Shown here in pieces: positions 26,690 to 39,009 of a DNA stretch of 64,000 bases. Under the pieces are notes generated by a model. The model worked only from the letters and a program-made list of their open reading frames with translations. It was not told the origin of the DNA and did not search any database. Source of the stretch: Takifugu bimaculatus (lineage: Eukaryota; Chordata; Actinopteri; Tetraodontiformes; Tetraodontidae); the NCBI GenBank assembly GCA_004026145.2, contig CP034989.1, positions 7,818,396 through 7,882,395 on the forward strand, in the 5' to 3' direction. Within the stretch, counting starts at the first letter, position 1; the number at the start of each line of letters is the position of its first letter. The translations under genes were made by a program, and so were the position numbers.

Positions 26690-29600
26690 GACGTTCTCTG
26701 CTGATCAGTTCTTGTCCTACTGAGTCCAGAGAATGGGAGTCCAAAACACTGAGGCATGCCAGCCACAGCAGTCATTGCAGACATCTAAGTGCATCCACAA
26801 GGCCTGTTCGCGCAGGAGGTCGGGGAAACTGGAGACAAGAAGAGGGGGAAAAGGCGTTAAAGCATGTGTGGATCCAATGGTGGCACTGAACAAAACATTT
26901 CACATGTGGCGAAGGATGACAGATGAAAACAGGGGATTTCCATGTGAGGAAACGCATGATTCATACTTTCAGAGAACAGCAATGTCATTTCCCTTCTGAG
27001 AATGTGATCGATCGAGGTTGGTAACGGATCAAACCTGGATTAGAACGCTGTAAAGGTGAATTTTGAGCTGCATCTAAATGTGACCTCTGCTCAGCGTCAG
27101 CTCGGATTGCTCCGGTTGCACTGTGAGGAAACTCCCACAAAGGGGAGCAAGAGAACACGGCAACTGGCCGCCATGAAAGGAGAAGGCAACTGCACACACG
27201 TGCACGCACACGCACACAGGGGCCATTTTTCCCCGTCGACCCAGGAGGACAGCTCTAATCTAAGCAACACCGCCCCTTCATCCTTATTCACAGAACATTT
27301 GTGATAACGCTAAGCTCCCTGTTCTGAAAAAGCAGCAGAAAGATGGCTTGATTGATAATTTATTACATTTGGTGTCAGGCAGCCAGGGTGGTGTTGCAGT
27401 AGTAGGAGGCTGGTGCACTGATAAATGATACAAAAGGCCGATGTGAATGGGGGAACATATGTGTCAGTGCGGCTGGCGCTGATGCACACAGCTCTGGTGA
27501 TAAGCGGGATTAGCGGGGAGGCGCAGATGCCCAGACCAAATAGGCTGCAGGTCACACCTTTGCATGCTCAGGCAAACTGGAGCCAAACAAAAGCTCAGCT
27601 CGCAGCTCTGGGCTCGCCGACGGAGCCGGCTGGGTTCGCGGGTGTATTGTGTGTGTGGGAATCGCATGCTAGCTTGTAATAACATACAGTGGAGAGGACA
27701 CCTGTCCAAGCATGTCTACGAGGAACTGGCCCGCCGCGGCTCCAGCTCGTCTCTCTCCAGGAAAACTGCGTTTGGTTATCAAGTTAGCTGTCAGGGCTGC
27801 TGGTTTAACCTTCCAATTGGTTTGAATTCACTACCCAGAGCAACTTGACTGGTGAGAACTTCAGCTGTCAGCCTGGGGCCTGAGCGGGAGGAAAGAGACC
27901 CGTAGGTCCTGCAGCCAGCCAGCGATTGATGGGAATTACCTTTAAAATGATTCTACGCCAGTCTCCGCTACATTGGCGTCTGACCAGGCTGAACACTTCA
28001 CAAGGACACCTCAGTCTGCCAAACAGACGGTTCCTGCTCTGCTATCAGAGGCTCGGCATGTTCCAGCTACGGCCCTTCAAAGGAGCGTGTTTGCTCCCTC
28101 ATCCTCCCGGCTTTGTCTCCGCTTTGCCCAGGGAATCCTGCTGTCACTCCTGAGGAATGCAGACACACACATACACAGGCTAGTGTCCGCACATATACCC
28201 ACCCCCACCAAACACAGGCAGACAGATAACCCCTCGCCCTGGCTCCTAACATTCCTCTCCACAAGGAGGCTCTCGGAACACTCCTCTGCTCCAGCCAGAC
28301 GTGCTCGGGATGGACAAGGGGAGTGGGAAAACGGGGGGGGGGGGGGGGCACACATTTTAGCACGGCAACATTCCTGACTAAATCTGAGATGTGCCGCGAG
28401 TCGCTCCTCCTACTTCCTCGAGAAAAGCTGTCCATCACGGAGGAGAAACGCAGCCAAAGAAAGGAAAAGAAAAAGGGAGAAAATTCCCCCTCCCTTTCCC
28501 GTCCGCAGTCACCCCGCCCAGCCGGATTTCTCTCCCTCCTCTGTACATTTCCTAAATAAACCTGGAGACTGTAACTTGGAGCGGAGGGGAAGGGGAGTGT
28601 CGCCGCTCCTAATTACAAGGAGGCAGGCAGAGACCATTTAAAGCCACTGTTGGCCGTTATTGACTGCTGTTATGGAAACACATGAGAAAGGGGTGGGGAA
28701 ACTGGGGGGGGGGGGGACTGGAACCTGATGGGAACAATAATAGAAGTGCTTTACTGCGTCTGCCTCCTGTGAAACGCTTCACCTTACATAGCGGAGCTCC
28801 CGGCGTCGCAGGGTTAGAAATCGCCCGCAGCGCCGCCGCCGTTTCAAAGGGCAGCGGGGTGGGGGAGGTGTACGTGGGGTCTGTCTGACGGCGACACAAT
28901 GCAGCCAGAACCTGGGTGGACTCTGGGTGGCAGAGCGGAGCACATGGTGGGAGCCGGCCTCTCCTTTCTCCCCCCGCCCTCCCCGAGCGAGGGGACACAG
29001 TCACGTCATTGTGTGGGGAATGACTGTGCCTTAAAGATGGAGCCTCGCCGGAGTAAAAGGCAAACGTGCGCGCCGCTCGCTCCGTGCAGGCGGCAGCTTT
29101 CCTCTCTCCTCGGGGTTATCGCCGCCGATCCGAGCGTTTTCATTCTTTTCGCGGCCAAGTCTCACCAGATTATGTTTCTTGGATGAGTAGGAGGAGCGGT
29201 ACGAAGCGAGATTCCGACCAAATCCCGCAGACCCCCCCCCTCTCCCGAGCTTATGTGACTTCACACCATCCTCGTAGCTTGCTGTATGACTCAGCTCGTA
29301 AACGGAGGGAGAAAACAAACTTTTATACAAACGCGAGGCACATATACAGGAAGCATGACCCAGATGGAATGTAGGCCTGGCCCACGGTGGGACACAGTCC
29401 TCTCTAAACCAGAGCACCCCCCCGTGCGTGGAGGATGCGGTCCGGCACCATCACACCCTTGCTTACGGGCCAGTGTGGTTTGGAATATAAAGATAAACAA
29501 ACCTGTTGGGATTTGGTGAGAAGTGATGCAAGAAACGTAGAAATAAACTACGCACGTCCGCCGATGTCGGCGGGAGGACGGGAGGCGACGGTCGACGACG

Positions 29601-32600
29601 GCTAAAAGCCACTCAGGTCCCATTACAGCACTGTTTGAGGATCAATTTCACGGCTGAATCACAGTGTGGTTACATCACCAACATTGACGGCGCACACGCT
29701 CTTTACTTGGCTCATCCTACCATATGCTGCTATTACCCAGGAACGCTTTGGTAAATACGGGCTGGGACTCAGAGATGCGCCGCACAGCTTCAGCCAGGCA
29801 GCCCCAATAATCCTGGAGCCACCTGTCAGGGAGGGAACTTGTTTTAAGAGGGATCTGTTATGGCCCAGCTAGCAGAACAAAAACAGGTCACCTGAGCCCC
29901 GGCTTCTCCTCCCACCTGGGATACCTGGTCCCAGGGCTGAGCAGCTCCGTCTCCATGGGCACCATGCAAACCAAAACCACCGGGGACAAGAGGCAGGGCT
30001 GCTGTGGGGAAGAGGCTTGAACTTCCTCAACACTGCTGCTACTGTTTCACAGGTGGGGGGGGGGGGGGGGGGGTGATTGTCTGGAGACGGATAAGAGTGT
30101 AACACCCAGGGAATCCTCTCCAGGTTGGCCTGGAAGAGCCAAGGAGCTGATAAAAACCCAGGCCTGACAATCTATCAATACGCTAATGGATGCCAGGCCA
30201 ATCTGCCACGTCTCTGCTTTCCCCCTCTGCTGACCGATGAAAATGCAGGCTGCTGCTCGGCTTGTAGTCTGTTTAAACTGTGTCAGTGTCTCCGTGAAGG
30301 CGTGAGGGACAGGAAAGGTGTGTCACCTCCGACTCCCTCACGTCTGCTAAACTTCCCTGCCCATGCAGCCCCCGGGGGGGGAGTGGCAGCTCTCCTCACT
30401 TCGCCGTTTCTGTCAACACAGAAAGCAAACAAACATACATTCTGCACAAAGCAAGCAGGCACACATCCCATTAAAGTATTTAAGACCGGCGCTAATGAAA
30501 GGAGCCAGTATGGAGGAGCAAAAGACCTCGGCGTTAGAACCAGGAGGCCGAGGATACTGTGTGTTATGCATTAAGCATCGCCGCCCCGGGGATAATAAAG
30601 CGTCCGCAGAAGGAAAGACCCTTTGCCACTTATTAGGATGTGTAAATTGAACCCTATTGGGAGGCAGCTGAACTCCATTAAGTTGACATGGACACTCTTG
30701 GACAGCCCCTCTTTACACACTGGTGAACAGTGACAGCACAAACCTATGATAAAAGTGTGAGACAGCTATTCCTTTAACACCTCGTCCCTGCCTTAAAAAC
30801 CCTTCCCTCCAGATAAAAACAGACGGTTATAATGCAGCTTTAATACGGCTATTCGTCAACTATTAGCAGGGAACACCTGGGCCATGCTAGGAGATGCTAG
30901 TGATTACAGAGCTAAATTTAAGTCAAATGTGCAGGGCAATAACAGTGTGCAGCTCATATTTAGACTTTCGTTGTTGTACCTTTAGTTATAAATCGGTGTA
31001 TTTACAGAATATCCAACGCGTTCCATGACAGCACAGCTAATGTGAGCCGTGACGCATGTTACATTTACTATGACGGAGGATTCGGGACCAACTCTCCAGT
31101 ATTTAGTAGCATTAGTGTAGCATTGTGATGCTAAAGAGGGGATTTTTATAGGCATGAATCTTCAGGCGAACGCAAAGTAAAACGTGTAAGATCCTGTGTT
31201 GTGCAGTTGCTGGTGCCTGAGTGTGTCGGCGCTGCAGTCAGTCCTGCCGGTAGGGGTGTGGAGGATACAACGTTGCTATTATGTGACCACAACACCCTGC
31301 TGCTGTCGCCATTTTCAGAGCGCTTTTCTCGGGACGGCGAGACAATCGTGTGGCCGGGAGAGCCTCGCCACGGGAAGAAAATCCCCCAAGAAAGCATTCA
31401 ATCGCCTCTTTCACACACTCTGCCTCAAGTATCACTCTGTCGGTACAGTCTCCGTGTTGCTGCTTTTAGTTTTTTTGTGAATTCATCGAAAGCTGGGGCG
31501 GCGAGCTAGTTAGCTAGCAACCGCGAACAGCTATGGCCTCTGGAAATGTAGCAGGCTAAATGCTATGGCTTCCTAAGGAGACGACCGACGGAAGAATCGA
31601 ATTAATTCCTGTTTTTTTTCCAAGTCAGACAAAAACTGGCAAAGTAAAGTAGTGAATATGTTGACGCAAAGTGGCCAAAATATAATCACGGGGTGCAACA
31701 TTCAAAGCTAACTGGGGCTGCCGATATAATGCGTAGTGGATTTAGTTAGCAAGCAAGCTAGTGCCGACGCGAAAGGAATGGATTAATTCTTGGCTCGCCG
31801 CAGACAGGAAAGAGCGAAAGAACCACTTGAGGCAAAGTCGACTCCGCATACACATGGAAAAGTATCAGATCAGGTAAAACAATCAACTGCAAAAGCGTGG
31901 TTCAGAGTTGCCAGTCGAGGGCAACACATTGTATGACCGGGGCGAGATGCCCAAATAGAACGTCCCCTCCCCCACACCTGCGGTATTTGAACCCAATACA
32001 CTCGATTCAAGTCGAAAATGTTCTTTAAAATAACCATAACAGAGCAGGAGTCGCCAGATCCGTTCCGCAACAGAGGCTAATTTTAATCCCTCATAATCTT
32101 GTGACAGATTGTTGTTTATAAAAGAGACTACCCGATCATTACACAATATGGCTTTGGAAAAAAATGTAGGCAGATTTAATTCTCTATCCCAGTTTGGGTT
32201 GTTTGGGCAAACTAAACACCCTTAAATCACTACGAGGCTGCTAACGTGTCATTGTTCTCCAGCTTTGAACGGTGCCTTTGTGGGGAATTTGGCCGAACGG
32301 AAACGGCGACCTGGGCTCCCAGCGAGCAAGGTGAAAGCTACCGTTATACGTTAAACGTAGCAAATGCGAGGCGGTCTAATTGTGTGCGCGTTAGCCGTGT
32401 TGTGGACGGGGCATTCAAGCAACGGAAGAAGGGGCGCCCTGGTCGACAGCTACGTCTGCAACCCGAGTTAGACCGAGGGTGTTAAACGGTGTGAGAGTAA
32501 TGCTGGGTTGCTCATTTCAAAGTCGCAGTTATTTACGCCTAAAAAGGGGCTAAAAGTATGCGCAATGCTGTCCGCGCAATACCGTCCGAGATGTCACTGT

Positions 32601-33235
32601 GCCAAACCAAACAAGAAGTGCCCCCCTCCCCGCTCTGGTCAAACGCACATAACATCGTGACATATTTTAAGGACAAACTTACTTATTGTAACGTTAATTG
32701 CTGCTCGAAGCTGGGTCGTATACAATAAATTACCAGGATCTTTTGAATGCCAAGCTCAACGTGCCTAGCGACCGTTGCGAACGAGTCAATTTTAGACTTT
32801 GTCCTTATTCCACTTTGAAAATGTTGCTGTTGTTCTTCAATATCATATTTACATCGTAACTTTGTGTGACGCCTTGTTTATTAACGGACGATCAACGCGA
32901 ATTCAGTGCCCTGGTTGCTCTAAGTCAAGCTAATTGGTGCTAGTAGCATGCGCTAGCTAGGAAAAAGTCTACTGGCGTTACGCTTGCCAACGTTGCGATT
33001 ACATTGGAAACTTAGACGTTTTCAAATTTTGAAAACCACAAATGTGGCCGATAAGAGACTTACCACAAGACACGCTGAAATAACGACCAGTTAGCTAGCA
33101 GGCTAGCCTCAGCTGATACTACAACTACGTTAGCCATCAGCATGATGTGCCTAGCCAGCTAGCTAAAGCCAACAACAACCTTCCAAGTCGGATTTGTTCT
33201 CCTCCTAAAACGACCAATAAATGCAGTCCACTTAC
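26690..33235 (-). other. kmt2e 5' untranslated exon/intron region
   Basis: Upstream of the start codon a 5' UTR exon boundary lies near 26.72 kb. From there to the first exon I recognise no coding sequence. The stretch contains GC-rich segments around 28.6-29.2 kb and 31.2-31.5 kb, G-runs at about 28336-28348, 28705-28716 and 30056-30073, and a CA-like tract near 27.2 kb. Additional non-coding 5' exons may be hidden here; without transcripts I cannot place them. Confidence 0.4.
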
Positions 33236-33560
33236 CGTTTTATGTCCACGCTGGATAGTCAGTGCAGCCAATAATGGGACCTGGGTAGGAGCCCAGTTGC
33301 TATCCACACAGCTTCTACAACCAAAACAATACTTCTGTCCACACACTGCGGATCCCTGGTAAAGCTTTAAAACGTTTGTATTCAGAAGTGTCCTCTAAAC
33401 GGGCTTTTCCGGGGAGAAATCCATTGTCTTACGTTAGCTGCAGTGACACGAATTTAACTAATAATTATTCAGAAACCGTTAGAACTAAGATATAGTGAAC
33501 AGCGACTTTTAGAAATTGTATCCCCTCAAATCAGTCTCTTTTCCCTTTGCAAAAATGGCG
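33236..33560 (-). promoter_or_regulatory. kmt2e first non-coding exon and CpG-rich promoter
   Basis: On the - strand a strong donor (ACG then GTAAGTGG) ends a putative first exon at 33236. Directly upstream of about 33.54 kb the sequence becomes CpG- and GC-rich to about 33.72 kb, and AAAATGGCGG at about 33553 resembles a YY1 site often found at vertebrate start sites. The exact transcription start is inferred. Confidence 0.45.
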
Positions 33561-33720
33561 GCTCTGCCAGGACTGCCGAGACTCCGCCTCCCCCACGAGC
33601 CCCCCTCCCTCCCGTCGTTAAGCCCGAGCTCCGCCCTCACACACTGCGGGGCTCCCCGCCCAAACACACAGGGACGCCGTGGCCGCGCCGGGCGCGCGCT
33701 CCCGGGCTGCAAATCTGTAG

Positions 33721-36180
33721 ACTGCTATTTCTGTCATTCACAGTCTGGATTCATCTTGGGCCGCACAGAAGATGACGTGTGCGGCTGTATTACAGTAAAT
33801 AGCAGCACACAAAGTAACATAGTGGTTGAATTTTGGGAACTTACTGCGGCAATGAAGCCCAGGAGTGTGTGTTAATGCGTTGTGTTCTCTTTTCTCTGTT
33901 GCTAGTGCTAGTCAGCTGTGTTTTTATCAGGAGGTTTTGTTTAAACTAATTGACGTTTCCCGTTTCCTCTGCTTCCCTTCAGAGCGAAAAAGGATGTGGT
34001 AACTCCACTGCAGTTTGGAGACGGGTACGTTGCCTCAAAATAAAAACATCAACACCTATTTGTGTTTTTGAAGTTTTTTGTTGTTGTTGTTGTTGTTTTC
34101 ATTTACTTGCCACTGTGAACAGGACAAGGTTTTCTTGAGTAGGCCAGTAGGCCCGGAATAGCACGAGCAGGGCTCACCTGAATTGAAATTTGACTAATTT
34201 GGATCCCAATCCTTGATTTTACTAGAGCCACCACTGAAAAAAGTACCTAAATCTGCTATCTGACACAGTAGGAGGCAACTAAGCTGTTATGTAACCCCTT
34301 ACACAAGAGCAGTATTTTGTGTATTGAACTGGCATAAGGAAGGCAGAGCCTCTAGACCTTAACAATAATATGAAAGGACAAAAACAGCAGCATGCAAGAA
34401 CACGTTAAATGAACAAATGGAACTGGCCGCAAATCCTGCAAATGTCTGTGTTTATAACGCACAAGAACATTGTTTCCACGGAACACAAGAAACAAAAGTG
34501 TAATCTGCACAATCACTAACAAATTAAAGCATAAAAAAAGAAACAAAATGCCCCCCCCCCCTTTTTTTTTTACAAGCCTCAACTAAATTTGTTAGAATTT
34601 ACAACTGTTTTGATTTAAGGGCCATATAAGTGGAGAGGATGGGACACATGCTTGACAGCCATAAAGGCGTAAATCTCTGAATCGCCCTGACAGTTGCATG
34701 GCTTTGTGACATGGTTGCCGTCTCCCACAGAAATGTGTAGAAACCCCTTTGACATCATATGTTCAGGGAGGATGTTCTCATCCTTTCCATTTCTTGACCC
34801 TCCCCCACCCTAACCGCATCCCCCCGCGCATGCGCGCACGCCAGGCTCCGGGATCGCCGCAGCCGCCGGTGACCGCGTTCTCCCGTTGTTTGCAATAAAC
34901 TTGACGGAGGACAGAGGCGAAAGCGGGCCCGATCCAGTCGTGTCCGCCCGGGCCGCTGACGGAAACATCCGCCGGGATGCAGAGACGCGTGCACACGTCT
35001 CCCGGGCTTGAGTTCCTTTGCCTCCCGGAGCGACCGCATTCGTTGTCGGGTCGCGGCGGTCGAACCGGTTTCATTGTAAAGATAATGGCGGCCAGGTCGG
35101 GGATCAATAATAGCGTTGAGAATCGGTGATTTTTGGGAGAACGCTCGGGTTTGTGATGACATCATGCAGTCGGTATGTGGGCGGGCTCTGAGCTGAGAGG
35201 GGAGAGGGGCGCAACCGGAGAGCAGCGCGTGCAGGCGCCATTAGCCTCCGCCGACGCGGGTCGAGGTTTTTCGACAGAAATGGCGACGGTGAGACGGTCT
35301 CCTCCGAAACGCGCCCCCTCGGTGGCGGGTCAAACACGGCGGCCCGCTTCGGACCGACAAACGGGACTTAATTCGCCCGACAAAAACGCCTCTAGCGTCG
35401 TCGGACGGGAACAAGATGGCGTCAAGGATTCTTCCACTGCCTTGCTCGGGGTCGTGCACTCGTGGGTGGCGGCGCCGTGCGCGCTCTCGCCGCAATTATT
35501 TCCTGTTTTCAGATCCCGAGAGAGAAGTTGACTGTTTAACGAGCCGCCCGCGTCCGTGCGCACGCGTCTGTGTCCGGGAGTCGCTCCGGACTACAGTCTG
35601 CAGCCGTGGTTTGATTCGTGGAAGAAGCAGAAAATTATCTTCCCCCACTGATGTTACACAATCACCCATGTTGCTTCCACCTTTGAATTAACACCCAAAT
35701 TAACCAAAGACTTAAATTTATTAGAGAATCATGTGAGTGAAAGTTGGCATGATGGAATTGTTTGTCTTCGACCGCCATCTAGTGGTCAATGTGAACAACA
35801 CACCTCTACTTCCGTTTACTTATTATTCACATTTTGCTGTTTTTAACTGCTCAATTGTTTTATATATTATATTTTTAAATGATATAAAGAGTGGGGACAT
35901 TCTGATTTGTGTGGACTGTGGGATGAAGCACAATTAAATGTTAGTTTTATTTGCGCCAGCAGTTGCATTTTATAGGACCATACATAAACAACCAGAATAC
36001 TAATCTGCATAGGTCTCATACACCCTTATAGAAAAACCGGCGGCATTATTTTTACTAAAACACATTAATGTTAATTTATGGTATTTACCAGGCTGATTTG
36101 TCAAGAAAACTGAATAGTGCCGTCATTTAGGGTCCATTGTCGTCTAGAAAACTGAGGAGGCGCTGTCATTTCAATACGGC
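33721..36180. other. Intergenic region with GC-rich island
   Basis: This lies between divergent kmt2e and ndufb2. A CpG-rich segment at about 34.80-35.60 kb contains ATGGCGACG followed at once by a GTGAGA donor (35280-35294), and a short exon-like block flanked by AG and GTACGT lies at 33982-34023. No known protein can be assembled from these. A (TTG)n tract lies near 34078-34097. Confidence 0.4.
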
Positions 36181-36190
36181 TTCCTGTCAA

Positions 36191-36244
36191 CCAATCACCA
36201 CAAAGGAAACCCAGAGGTCGTCCAATCACAGCTCCCGTTATTGG
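36191..36244 (+). promoter_or_regulatory. Triple CCAAT-box promoter of ndufb2
   Basis: CCAAT occurs at 36191-36195 and 36222-36226 and in reverse (ATTGG) at 36240-36244, 110-165 bp upstream of the ndufb2 start codon. Such spaced CCAAT boxes are typical NF-Y targets; binding is inferred. Confidence 0.5.
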
Positions 36245-36355
36245 GAGGTGGTTTATTGACAAGAGAAGGTGACTTCTTGGCTAGCAGGACAGAGGATCAC
36301 AAAAATCTCAACGCAGATCCCCCAAAGAGGACTGTTGTTTCTGATATAAGCAACG

Positions 36356-37185
36356 ATGTCTTCTTTTGGAAGGGTCCTGGGAGTCCTCCGGGCGGGATCT
36401 CGGCTCGCCATACGCGGTCCACAGAGAATACCGACCAGAAAGTGAGCAACGTCAACCCCGCTAGCATCTTGGCTAAGGCTCGCTATGCTAGAGCAGCGAC
36501 ATGCTAACAGCCTGTCAAACTCACAAATGAATCTCGGCTATTATCATTGTTTGGGGATGCTTTAAATCTATGGCCTATTTAGATCTTATTTTCAATGTAC
36601 CTTTGTTTCCCAGAGCTGGAGGCGGCCCGCATATTGAGCCTCAGTACAGACAGTACCCACAGCTAACGAAGAACCAGAAGTTCGAGTCTGAACTGCTCAG
36701 CGGTGCCATGTGGTTCTGGATCCTCTGGCACCTTTGGCACGATCCCGATGCAGTTCTTGTAAGTACATAATTCCCACCGAAGAGCAATATTTGTTGCATT
36801 TGGAAGCAACTGTCAGTTCCTAATTGTCCACGGAGTAAATGTGAAATTAGTGAAAGCTGGTGTGGCGATGCACAACAAAACGGAGTGTTAAGCAACTGTT
36901 TTACGTGTGAAACCTGATTAGGTAGCGATCTATTTAGTGGTTTTAAGCTCCACAAGTGTCGGGTTGTCCACCCGTCTTTCTCATGCACCCAAAACATGGG
37001 AGTAAATTTGTATCACTCCTTCCATACAGGGCAGTGATGTCTCTTGATTGATCTTGTACTTGAATAAACCACCATGTCCGATGACTGAAAGGTTCTTTAT
37101 CTTTATGCAGGGTCACTTTCCCTGGCCTGACGCTTCCCAGTGGACAGATGAGGAGCTTGGAATCCCCCCAGATGATGAAGAATGA
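36356..37185 (+). CDS. ndufb2: NADH dehydrogenase 1 beta subcomplex subunit 2 (AGGG)
   Basis: Accessory subunit of mitochondrial respiratory complex I, in the membrane arm. Coding exons 36356-36441, 36614-36758 and 37111-37185 join to 101 residues (human 105). The basic, Arg-rich N-terminus (MSSFGRVLGVLRAGSRLAIR) is a mitochondrial presequence. The mature protein begins with the diagnostic AGGG, followed by HIEPQYRQYPQLT. A single membrane helix contains MWFWILWHLWHD, and the acidic end ELGIPPDDEE is family-typical. A fourth, non-coding exon probably starts at 37411 (acceptor TTTGCAG; donor after 37186), with AATAAA at 37469-37474. All introns are canonical GT-AG. Start choice: first ATG in frame, giving the expected presequence length. 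Confidence 0.96.
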
Positions 37186-37468
37186 GGTATTTTCTGTCAC
37201 ATTGAAGGTACAATGCTGATCTGTTCAGTTTGGAATGATGACAACAAGCACATTTTTGCTTTGTAAATTGATTAATAGACCAGTGTCCTGTGACTATAAA
37301 TCCTTTTTAAGATGATCCTCAGTATCTTTTTTTTTATCTTAAGTTATCCTCCACTTAAAACAAGCTTTATGGTGGTGTGAATCAATGAAATGTTTGATTC
37401 CTGTTTGCAGATCCAGAAGGATGGAAGCTGTTGGACAAGTTTGGAACTGTTCATGTTGTACATAGACT

Positions 37469-37552
37469 AATAAAGTTACCTTTAACTTTAAAAAAACAAC
37501 CCTGTGTGATCACATATTGACCAGACAATCATCTTATTTCATCAGTTTTATT
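37469..37552. other. Facing poly(A) signals of ndufb2 and kdm7a
   Basis: AATAAA (+) at 37469-37474 serves ndufb2. TTTATT at 37547-37552 (AATAAA on -) is a candidate for kdm7a, giving a 3' UTR of about 1.5 kb. The two genes are tail-to-tail with roughly 75 bp between signals. Confidence 0.55.
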
Positions 37553-38949
37553 TACAAGCAATTTTTTTTTTTTTTGAAATTCAGAAAACCAAAATTGCAA
37601 CGCATCAACAGTGTCACAGTTAGCCAGTGTTCGTAAGGTTAAAAACAAAAGCAGTTCTGGGGAAAATATCGCAGGAAATTACACCCAAAAGAAATGCCGA
37701 AGGAACTGCCCTTCAAAGCCAAAACGGAGGGAAGGATTCTGGACTGCCAATACCACAAAGGAAAAAACCCTGCCTGCGGGCCAGCTCGATTCAGTGATGG
37801 CATGCAAAGGTGAACGTGTAGTGTAGGAAAAGAGGGAAAAGTCTAAACACCAATACTGACGTTGAACACCATCGGGAAAAGCAGTGAGGGACACCAGCAA
37901 AATCCATGTAACAGAAGTCCCGAAAAGCTGAGGAGTTTGTCTTTTTTAAGTGGGAGGTGAATCTCAACCGCGCTGGTGGTTAAATCAAAGGTTCGTGTCC
38001 ATGGCAACATTCCCTGAGAGTGAAGAACTGCACAGCCGAGCCACGGTTTTCCAAAGCTCGTCCTGTCGGAGTTCCTCAGACGGTCACTTCCTGTGAACGC
38101 TTACGCCACAGTGGCTCAATACTTCTTTTTTTTGCTTATTTAAAAGTGGCACCGGTTTGGTTGGGGGGGGGGAGTTCAGGCGTCGTTATGGAAGTTGACC
38201 CAAACTAACCTAGTTTCTATTGGCATAAAGCCCGACCGCTGTGGCTACAGGGACGACGGGAACGCGATCTATCCCACCGGGAAATGAGAGGAAATCCGAC
38301 AACAGAAGATGCTACTCGACAGACGAGGATCACGCACGCTAAAACATCCACATTTACAAATAAAAAAAAAAATAAAAAAAAAAGCTGAGGCTTCCGGCTC
38401 CAAATATAATAAAATCATTCTCTTTCAATTAATAAATACATCATTCAAAATCCATAAAAATAACACATTAAAAAAAATCCAACAGTATGTATAACCAGAA
38501 TAAATTAAGCAGGATTCATCTAAGTCTCATCTTCAGGCGTCTCCATCCTGAACCTCACGTCTTTTTCAGTTCGGGGGGGGGGCACTGCGCCGCCTCCCCT
38601 CCTCCTCCACAGTTATTATTGCTGGTGTGAATGAGATTCAAAAACGGGGGGGGGGACAAACACGCGTGAACTGAAAAATACAAACAAAAAGCACCATTGT
38701 GAAATTTCCCTCCTCTTCGTTAGCACCTGGCGTAATCCTCCGAAAGTGGAAAAAGGGCTCCGGAACGCCGTCTCGGCTCCTCCGGTTGGTTCCGAGTGTG
38801 CTTGTGAAGTCCGATACCCTGTCTGCTCCGCACAGTGAACGCGTGTCGGGGTTCGTCCGTTTGGGTTGTGGTGATTTGTTCGCTTGGGGTCGACTCCAGG
38901 CGGCCGGCTCCAGGGAGAAACAGTTCTGTTTTCGAGCGGGGAACGGCGC

Positions 38950-39007
38950 CGCGGGCCCGTCTCCGCGGGCCCGTCTCCGCGGGCCCGTCTCCGCGGGCCC
39001 GTCTCCG
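38950..39007. repeat. 14-bp GC-rich tandem repeat in kdm7a 3' end
   Basis: About four direct copies of CCGCGGGCCCGTCT abut the kdm7a stop codon (39010-39012) on its 3' UTR side. The unit contains the palindrome CCGCGG next to GGGCCC. Confidence 0.9.
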
Positions 39008-39009
39008 GC

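Noticed and set aside
34755..35165. Arg-rich - strand frame of 136 codons in the CpG island
   Set aside because: CpG-driven open frame without recognisable domain or splice support.
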